DNA of 64,000 nt from Aedes albopictus (lineage: Eukaryota; Arthropoda; Insecta; Diptera; Culicidae): positions 375,844,706-375,908,705 of the forward strand of contig NC_085137.1 in assembly GCF_035046485.1 (NCBI RefSeq), read 5' to 3'. Made by a program: the position numbers and the translations under genes. Of this stretch, positions 56,598 to 64,000 are shown one piece after another. Within the stretch, counting starts at the first letter, position 1, and every line of letters starts with the position of its first letter. A model generated the notes under the pieces. It did not search any database. It saw nothing but the letters and a program-made list of their open reading frames with translations, and was not told where the DNA came from.

Positions 56598-56780
56598 CAT
56601 TTCGTCGAAAGACATTTGGTCGAATGACGTTTGGTCGAATGACATTTGGTCGAAAGTACATTTGGTCGAAGGGACGTTTGGTCGAATGGACATTTGGTCG
56701 AATCATATATTGTGGAGGAGGAAACATATGACATTTAGTCGAATGGACAATTCGTCGAATGGACATTTGGTCGAAAGGCA
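56598..56780 (+). repeat. Tandem array of CATTTGGTCGAATGGA-type units
   Basis: About nine variant units, interrupted by 'catatattgtggaggagg'. Inverted partner at 62418-62556. Confidence 0.8.
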
Positions 56781-57659
56781 CTAACTGATTAAAAGACTTA
56801 CGAATGGAAAATACAGGCGTACCTCGATAGTACGTACCCTCGATAGTGCGTACCCTCGATAGTACGTACCCTCGATAGTACGTACATTTTGCCTCGATAG
56901 TACGTACACCAAAATTTAGTTAACTTTTAATCTACAAAAATGAGTTCGAATCATTAGTAGACGTATAGCAGAGACTCCGATACTATGAATTTGTGTTATG
57001 CAGACTCCTTTAACACGGATTTTCATTAATCAGTTTTAAAATAATGCGAAATGAAAGGCATGAACGAATACGTTTAATGTAATGATTGCAGTATTCTTTG
57101 CTTTACATAGATGTTTTCTGCCAGTCATAATATCTGGCATCATCATTCTGGCGTTACATCCCAACTGGAGAGGACTGCTTCTCAGCTTAGTAGTTGATAA
57201 GCACTTGCACAGTTATTAACTAAACGTTTTCTTTACCAATAGAATGTTGTAATAAAATAAAAAAGCACATGATGATTCTATTTTGCGTGGTAATAAAAAA
57301 ACTAAATTTAACGGCGAAGAATGCTCTCCAAAACATAAATCAAACTCATCAAGTTACTTATCTAAATCATTGATTTCAGTTCACTTACTTGCTTTTTTTT
57401 TCGTTTTCCAACAAATAACGTTTTTTTTTGCGATACGTATGCAACATTTGACAGTTTTCCATGAGTTTGGAAATTTAAACAACTTTGAGTACCGTAGGGC
57501 ACTGCAAGCCGCGGTTGCTGAGGAAAATGTTCTTAGTTTTGGATGTTTCGTGGCTTTGTTGTTTATGATTCGGAAAAAGATATCATGAGTGGTTGGATTG
57601 ATTTCTAAAAGGGGGGTATGCGTGCGTGTGCTGTTTTATAACTTCATGGTGGCATGGTG

Positions 57660-58100
57660 ACTCACCTCATGAAGTTCCTTCTGGGATTCCACAAGAATAC
57701 CATAAGGGACTCCCCTCGTGATTTGTCCACAAATTTGCTCCAGAGCTTTCTTCTGGGATTCCGTAAACTCTTAATGAGATTCTTCCAGAAGTTTATTTAG
57801 GATTCCATCAGAAGTTCCCTCTGGGGTTTTCCAGGATTATTTTTTTCTGAGATTCTTTAAGAGGATCCGTCTGGAGTTCCGTCAAAAGCTCTTTCCAGGA
57901 TTGTTCCAGGAAGTTCCACTAGATTCTTCCAGAGGTTCCTGGATTTCTGTAGAAATCAGTTCTGATTCCATCAGCATTACTCCTTCTAGGATTACCTTAG
58001 TAATTTTTCCTGTAACTCTTCCAGGTATTCTTTCCGTGGTTTCTCCACAAACTTTTTCTAGAATCCCTCTAGGATTTATGTGATTCTTCAGGGAGCTATA
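57660..58100. repeat. Degenerate 'ttccaggattcctccag' minisatellite
   Basis: Repeated variants of 'gattcttccagaagttcc' fill the stretch on the plus strand. Frames through it are spurious. Confidence 0.65.
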
Positions 58101-58139
58101 ACTAAGTTGCTCTTTCCTGTGTTTATTCAAGGGAATCCT

Positions 58140-59740
58140 ACATGAACTACATGAGGAATTCCATAAACAAAATACTCCAAAAAGTTCATAATAAACACCA
58201 GGAGGATTTCCGTTACAAACAATTCCTGACGGAGCTCTTGGTAGAAACCAAAAAAAAAGTCCCTAGATGATTTCTGGAAAGAGTTCTCGAAGATATCCCT
58301 GAATCAGTTTCTGAAAAAAATCCTAGAAGAAGCTCTAAGAGGAATCCCGGAAGAAGTTCTAGAAAAGTAATTCCCCAGAAGAAATTACCTGAGGAATCCC
58401 GGAAGGAATTTTCGAAAGAATCCTGGAAAAATCCCAGAAAGATTACCTGGTGAAATTATTGTAGGAATCAGAAGGGATACTTGAATCAGAAGGGCCCATA
58501 TAGCCGAGGCGGTAAACGCACGGGTATTCAGCATGACCATGCTGAGGGTGACGGGTTCGATTCCCGGTCGGTCCAGGATCTTTTCGTAAAGGAAATTTCC
58601 TTGACTTCCTTGGGCATAGAGTATCTTCGTGCCTGCCACACGATATACACATGCAAAATGGTCATTGGCAGAGGAAGCTCTCAGTTAATAACTGTGGAAG
58701 TGCTCATAGAACACTAAGCTGAGAAGCAGGCTTTGTCCCAGTGAGGACGTTACGCCAAGAAGAGGAGGAGGACTTGAATCAGAAGAAGCTCCAGAAAAAA
58801 AACGGAAGAAGTTCCTGGAGGGATCTTGGAGAAGGATTTAGAGGAACACTGAATGAAGTTCTTGTCAGGGATCTTGTAGGATTTCTGAAAGGGTTTCAGA
58901 AGGAATTCCTAAAGAATTCCCAGAAGATACTTCGAGAAGAATCTCGTATGAAATTCCAGGAATAAATCTTTACTGATTGTTGCAAGCATTTTTTGAAAAA
59001 ATCTCGGTAAGAATTTCTGATACCATTTCCGAAAGAACTCCTAGAGAAATTCTGGGTGAAGTTGCTAGAATTTCCAGGAATACCATGTGGAAGCCCAAAA
59101 AGAAATCCAGAGACATCCCAAAATAAACTATTCGGGAATTCCGAATGAAATTCCTGGAGGATTCCAGGAACTCCTTGAGAAATTCTGGAAGAAATCTCTT
59201 GAAGTCCGAAACGTGAACAAAAATGTCACAAAACGTCAAAAACTTTGAACAAATTCTTTAGCAACCGCGGTTTGCATTGCCATATAGGCTGTACCAATTC
59301 AATTGTTTCACTTTCTCGCTCCCTAAAGATTTCTTCAAATTTCTTTCAGTTCCGAAATTCCTCTAGGTGTTGGTTCCGAGAATTCTCCAGGAATTCTTTC
59401 TGGGAATCCTTAGGGATTTTTCCAGGAGTTTCTCCTGCGATTCCTAATGAGATTTCCAGGGTCTCTTTTTGAGATTTCTTAAGAGATTCCTTCCGAAACT
59501 TCACCGAGAATTTCTTCTGTAATTCTTTCGGAAATTTCAGGATTTTTTTAGGAATTTCTTCCAGAATACTTCCAGGAATTTCGTTCCAAGATTTCTCCAT
59601 GAATTCATTCCAAGATTCCTCCAGAAATTCATTCCGACATTCCTACAGGAATTCTTTCTAAGATTCATCAAGTTGTTTTTCCTTGAATATCTCCAAGAGT
59701 TCCGGGATACCTCTTGAAATCCCTTCTTGTAAAAAAATTA
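58140..59740. repeat. Degenerate ttcc/ggaa-type minisatellite, second part
   Basis: Variants of 'ctagaagaatccaggaa' (58200-59200) and of the opposite strand 'gaattccttccagg' (59340-59700) alternate in orientation. A SINE splits it at 58493-58771. This is a known style of low-complexity DNA in Aedes. Confidence 0.65.
58493..58771 (+). mobile_element. Feilai-type SINE, complete copy
   Basis: The tRNA-like head has A box TAGCCGAGGCGGTAAACGC and B box GGGTTCGATTCCCG. The body contains 'cgtgcctgccacacgatata', 'ggcagaggaagctctcagtt', 'actgtggaagtgctcataga' and 'cgttacgccaagaag', with a GAGGAGGAG-type tail. The exact 14-bp target duplication ACTTGAATCAGAAG lies at 58479-58492 and 58772-58785. It is the best preserved SINE in the window and the reference for the fragments elsewhere. 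Confidence 0.9.
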
Positions 59741-60439
59741 AACTCTTGGAGGAGTCCTAGAAGGAGCAACGTTCAGAAGATTTTGAAAATATCACGGCAA
59801 TAAATGCTGCAGAAGAAAATACATCTAGAATGTTTTTTAACAAGATATTACTGATCTAGATCGATTCAATTATATCTAGACCAGTTTGGACGGTTCTAAA
59901 AGATAACTCAAATAAAATCAATCTAAGTTCCCAGAGACGAGATGCCTCTACGAAGCATCCCCAGAGCACAAGAAGATTTTTCCAATAAAGATAGCATCCT
60001 AAGCAAGCAAAATTACGTAATTAATAAACGGACCCTTAGGCCACATGTAATTTTTTGGCAATCCTGACGTTCTAGAAATAACATTCTTTGATTTAAAAAT
60101 GAAATTTGAAATAAAAAATTGTGATTCGATAGTACGTACGTTTCGATAGTACGTACACTAAACGAAGCGATGGTGTACGTACTATCGAGGTATGCCTGTA
60201 ATATCATTGGCTTCGGTTTATAACTTCTATATTACTTAACTTCAGGATCATATCGGTATATCTTACTTAACAAATAACTTCAATCAGCTCAAATTGCCAA
60301 GCAATTACCCCAACATTTCCTTTCCACTAGATTGAAGTATTTGGTATGTGAAAGGGAATATTAGGTTGAATGAGTCCTTGGGTGCAAAAACTTGTTCCGA
60401 TCATTATTAATTATGCGGTAGTTGACAACAATACTGTCG

Positions 60440-61165
60440 TAATGGATCATCCTTTTCCGAGAGCTTCAGGGTGTTCCTCAAGGTAGCAATTTTGAACATC
60501 TGCTGTTTCCATTTATAAACGACGCAGCTTTGATCTTATCTCCCGGTACTAGAGTTTTCTACGCTGATGATTCCAATATTTATTTGCTACGTCTTGCAAG
60601 CTCTGCTGAACGCGTTGAAAGATTGGTATTCAAGGAATCGTTTGATGCTCAGTGTTAAGTCATCTCATATAGTAAGAAGAAAAATCCCGTTCTCTTCCCG
60701 TACGTCGGAACAAGTGCACGAGCGTGTGGATCATATACGTGACTTGAGAATACCTTTTTATCACCCTCCACTACACCCAAGAGCCCGCTTTGCTTGAGAT
60801 CGCTATACTACGCCCTAGTTCGTTCGATCCTTGAATTCGGCTGAAAAATCTGGACGCCGTACCACTCTTCTTGGATTGTTCGGATGGAGAGTGTTCAGAG
60901 AATGTTTGTACGCCACGTCCTGCAAAACCTTCCATAGAGAGATCAGACAAATCTACCGCCATACCTGTTATTAGGAATTAACACCCTTGAAACCAGACGC
61001 AACGTCTCGCAAGCAGTGTATGTAACCAAATTGCTCAACAATTAAATTGATTCCCTAAATATCTACGACTCAGAACGGCAGTTTCGCAACCGTTTCTTAC
61101 TTTTGGGAGCCCGTGGCAGGCGATATTATATATTAGTTGAAAGAATTGTAAATGCAAATACAAAT
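60440..61165 (+). pseudogene. Decayed non-LTR reverse transcriptase remnant
   Basis: Reading with several frame changes and stops: GVPQGS-type motif B near 60471, VFYADDSNIYLL (motif C, near 60549-60590), and LVRSILEFG, then WTPYHSSW, RMESVQRMFVRHVL near 60810-60915, typical of the RT C-terminal region of Jockey/I-group LINEs. Motif A and the endonuclease are not recognised, so only the C-terminal half remains. Confidence 0.72.
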
Positions 61166-61739
61166 AAGAGGGTAACATGAAAGCAGTGCCGCAACGCGTT
61201 CAAGTTCAAACTTGGCACGCTGCGATCAGAAACATTTGAAAATTATTCAGTTGGAACGCGAGCGAGCTCTAACTTGAACGCAGAAAAATGACAGCATGAT
61301 ACCCTGGTATCCTCGAAACTGAAATGGTCATATATCCGTATTTTTTTTTTTGTAAGATCTTAATTATCTTGGGCTCTTTCTTTGAGAACATATTCGAGTG
61401 AACCTGTCTGGTGACCATGGTTTTCGGAAAATCCGGATTTTCAGTAATATGTTCGGCATGTCATGGCCATTCCAACTTCTCAATAAACACATGTAAGAAT
61501 GCCATTCCCACAATGTGAATTAGTTTAGCACATTTCCGGATTTTCTGAAGTTCCGGATGACCGGGCCAGGTTATTCGCATGGCATATCGATAGAACGAGC
61601 CTATAAGAGTTTGGAACCGAATTGAGATCTGAACGTTCCTGAAGTTAAATGCAAGTTAAATAACTACTGCGCTACCGTTCACAAAATTGAACGCATTTAT
61701 TGCATTTTTGGCTCGCGTTTAATTCAAATGCAATAAGTA
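61166..61739. other. Sequence without recognised gene
   Basis: No frame or RNA gene. 'ggaaaatccggattttcagt' near 61426 and 'catttccggattttctgaag' near 61531 are similar motifs of unknown meaning. Confidence 0.35.
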
Positions 61740-62310
61740 CAGCATGGAAGAACAGCCAATGTTTAAAAGAAGGAAAAATATATGATGAGTCTGCAACCTC
61801 ATCATCTGATCATAGTCTAATAAGAAACTTCAACGAACCTCCCTTAAGAAGGAAAAACCACTAATGAAAAAAAGCTATTACACGAAACACAGTATGTACC
61901 TATGAAATAAGATTATGTGTTCAAAAGAAGAATGCACCTCTGGTGGAAAAATCAACAATAGATACATGGAGAATCAATGAAATTATTAAACTTGAAAGAA
62001 CAGCCTATGTTTCAAAGAAGGAAAAATATCTAATAGAAATGCATCATCCATAACATTTAAACACAGTACAAAAACGAAACTTTAAAGAACAGCATGTGTT
62101 CAAAAGAAAGAGAAATCTGTGATAACAAAAAATCGAAACTATAATATCCACTCTCAGCACAAATAAAAAACTTGAAAGAATAGCATATGTTCAAACGAAG
62201 GAGAAATTTCTGATGAAAAAGTCAGTATGCTACACAAAACGTAATAAAATAAGGAAGCATGAAAGATGAGCCAAGGTTGAAAAGAAGGAGAAATCAGGTA
62301 CTTTAGCAGC
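61740..62310. repeat. Minisatellite, ~85-93 bp units
   Basis: The motif '(ttgaa)agaacagc(c)tatgttcaaaagaaggaaaaat' with variable spacer recurs at about 61745, 61905, 61990, 62083, 62170 and 62256, with a poorer unit near 61830. About seven diverged units in direct orientation. Confidence 0.65.
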
Positions 62311-62417
62311 TTGCCATAGAAAACTATTTACAATATGAATAACAATAGTAAACTCACTTGAAAATAATATTTGCTCTTCAATGTCAAATATTATTAAGCA
62401 CGATTAAATTGTTAATC

Positions 62418-62556
62418 GACCAAATGTCCATTCGACCAAAAATAAACTTTCGACCAAATGTCCATTCGACCAAATGTCCTTTCGACCAAACGTACTTTCG
62501 ACCAAATGTCATTCGACCAAACGTCATTCGACCAAATGTCATTCGACTAAATGTCC
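62418..62556 (-). repeat. Tandem array of TTCGACCAAATGTCCA-type units
   Basis: About eight variant units, the complement of the array at 56598-56780. Confidence 0.8.
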
Positions 62557-62870
62557 TAAAGCCAAGCCGGAAGGATACGGTGGACAGGGCATGTGGCAAG
62601 AATGCCGGACAGCAATGCTGCAAAGCTGGTGTTTGCTACTGATCCGGTTGGCATAAGAAGGCGTGGAGCGCAGCGGGCACGATGGGCGTGATCTGGCGAG
62701 CATTGGGCGCGACCGAGGATGGAGAGCGGAAGCTTCAAACCGAATATTGTGGAGTACTATTGTTGATTATGATATGTTGAGTATGATGACGAACATTTGG
62801 CCAACAAATGACCAACACAACGTGAATCATGGCAACCTTAGATAAATGTCGGACTAAAATGACAAATGTA
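62557..62870 (+). pseudogene. RTE-type LINE C-terminal remnant
   Basis: The plus strand reads GRIRWTGHVARMPD, then LVFATDPVG and RRRGAQRARW, then after a frame change DLASIGRDRGWR and NRILWSTIVDY. The R-W-x-G-H-V-x-R-M and G-x-R-x-x-G-x-x-x-x-R-W pattern is the conserved RTE C-terminus. It may belong to the same element as 51893-52868, with the central RT domain lost. Confidence 0.7.
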
Positions 62871-64000
62871 TTTGTCCGTCTAATGGATTCTTTAGTCAAT
62901 AATGAGTATATACCATTGTTTAATTATTATATACAATCTTATTAATTACAAAAACGCGACAAAATAGTATTTCGGAAACTCAAAAATGGCGAACATTAAG
63001 CGATATTTAATAGCTTCTTTTTAGTTTCATTCGTCTGGTGAACCATCTTTTGGCTCCCTGTGCAATTTTGATTGTTCTAGTCAGTAACGGAGTAGCAACT
63101 ACGAATTGTACGTGAATTTATGAGCATGAACATTAGAAGATTGTACGTTTCTTAGTTGCTGCTCCATGAGTGACTACAACAACCAAAATTGTACATAGAT
63201 CCAAATAGGTTGACTTTCTATTCTCAATGTGCATCTTTGATTTGATAGTTCCAGTCAGGGTGCAAAATGTTCATAATCATTGACTGAAAACAGCACGAAT
63301 TTGAATGATTCTGCACTGAATATTCAAAACAAACAAATTCATTTTCACTCTCCCTCTTCACACAGTCCGTCATTTCGTAGTCATTGAACATGAAGCCGAT
63401 CGAGAAACATCTTCATAATTATCTACGTTTATGGCTACGATTCCTTCCGAAAACACTCCACAACAATCAAATGGGAAAAGAATGTAATCGAAACGTTAAT
63501 ATTTTATCAGCAATTTAACACTTTGTAAGATGTTTACAAATATACATTGACTTTCATTCAGTTGACAAACGAGTATCGAGCAGCTGAATATGAATATGCA
63601 GACAAGTGAATAAAAATTGCCGCACGGTGCACTTAAACTCGCCTGCTCGAAAATTTTGCGCCCTGGTTCCAGTTTCAGTTGCATGATCTGAATAAATTTT
63701 GATAAGTTTTAGTCAAACGAACATGTCCCAGAAGTAGTATTTACCTACTAATAAAAATGTAGTAAACCCACGTTAGCGTTTTTATATTGATTCGACTCAG
63801 TGACTCCACCTCAAACATGAGTCAGTTCTTCATTTTCACAAATCGAATGAATAACAATTTCTCCTTTTCAATAACCGATTCGACCACCGAGATCAAAGTT
63901 GGAACGCCCGATCCGATCAGTAACCCATTGATTCGGCATCTAACAAAGCCCGCGATTAGCAGCCCCAGTGTCAGGCAGCTCAAAACAATACCGCTCAAAT
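62871..64000. other. Sequence without recognised gene
   Basis: AT-rich. No exon, RNA gene or bounded repeat was recognised up to the end of the window. Confidence 0.4.

Larger units (their letters stand above)
56814..60198. mobile_element. pogo/Tigger-like TA-flanked element, 3.4 kb
   Basis: The ends are CAGGCGTACCTCGATAGTAC and the complement of CAGGCATACCTCGATAGTAC, with TA at 56812-56813 and 60199-60200. The CAGGCATACC-type end recalls Tigger/pogo elements. The left TIR expands into five 'ctcgatagtacgtacc' units (56826-56910); the right has two or three. The interior (57280-59760) is a degenerate simple repeat with a SINE and no transposase domain, so it is non-autonomous. Confidence 0.72.
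56598..62556. mobile_element. Putative foldback region with tandem-repeat inverted ends
   Basis: The left edge (56598-56780) is an array of ~16-bp 'catttggtcgaatgga' variants. The right edge (62418-62556) is an array of the complement. RTE sequence lies outside both edges. This is the architecture of FB-type foldback elements, but the interior holds other elements, the RTE pieces do not join directly (the middle of the RTE is missing) and no target duplication was found. The two arrays could therefore be independent. Confidence 0.45.

Noticed and set aside
56414..56781. Repeated RKTFGRMTFGR peptide frame (also at 62384-62623)
   Set aside because: Translation of a tandem 16-bp noncoding array, not a gene.
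57660..59740. CRISPR-like or coding interpretation of the repeated ttcc/ggaa motifs
   Set aside because: Units are degenerate, orientation switches, and there are no constant repeats with unique spacers; the host is an animal.
1..64000. Integrated RNA-virus sequence, common in Aedes genomes
   Set aside because: None of the frames showed recognisable flavivirus or rhabdovirus motifs; only retroelement proteins were found.

Overview
The window looks like a repeat-dense stretch of a culicine mosquito genome, most likely Aedes and probably Ae. aegypti. The clues are Feilai-type tRNA-derived SINEs, a BEL/Pao LTR element, Penelope-like elements, RTE and other non-LTR remnants, and many palindromic MITEs with TA, TAA, TTAA or 8-bp target duplications. 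There are no bacterial-style operons. I can support only one host coding segment well: a 116-bp minus-strand exon at 46160-46275 encoding part of an F-BAR domain most like Cip4 (FBP17/TOCA family). Most of the rest is probably intron or intergenic DNA. A second short minus-strand frame (36775-37020) resembles a glycosyltransferase-7 core and is only tentative.

Layout. 1-9 kb: sparse, with three SINE fragments, a palindromic MITE (4702-5727) and a tRNA-like SINE. 9049-16818: a complete BEL/Pao retrotransposon on the minus strand, with 742-bp LTRs differing at only two positions, a TCATG target duplication and one uninterrupted polyprotein frame. It sits inside an older tandem repeat. 16951-29670: a giant near-perfect palindrome of Penelope-like elements. 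On each side a 5'-truncated copy is followed by a full-length copy with an intact RT/GIY-YIG frame, and the two sides diverge from a 22-bp centre at 22111-22132. The whole array is bounded by one 12-bp direct repeat, and a poly-A retroelement has inserted into its right arm. 29.7-46 kb: DNA-transposon territory with several elements whose ends can be fixed by TIR and TSD (35821-36757, 37930-38100, 38138-39353, 39781-43283 with a nested hAT at 40604-42246, 43630-44390), then inverted tRNA-Ala-like genes at 44494-45096.

46-52 kb: the Cip4-like exon, SINEs, a TC microsatellite, MITEs, and a 1.1-kb retroposed element that carries only an ORF1-like PHD-finger protein. 52-63 kb: a decayed RTE element split by a nested foldback/hairpin composite (52869-56554, itself split by a second poly-A element). 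Next comes a ~6-kb region bounded by inverted arrays of a TTTGGTCGAATG-type repeat; it contains a 3.4-kb TA-flanked element with a SINE inside, a decayed LINE reverse transcriptase and a minisatellite. The RTE C-terminal remnant follows. The last kilobase shows nothing I recognise.

How it works together: the window is a record of layered insertions that can be ordered by who interrupts whom. The elements most likely to be active or recently active are the BEL element and the Penelope array. The many long hairpins, above all the 10-kb Penelope palindrome, would give double-stranded RNA if transcribed; that is inference.
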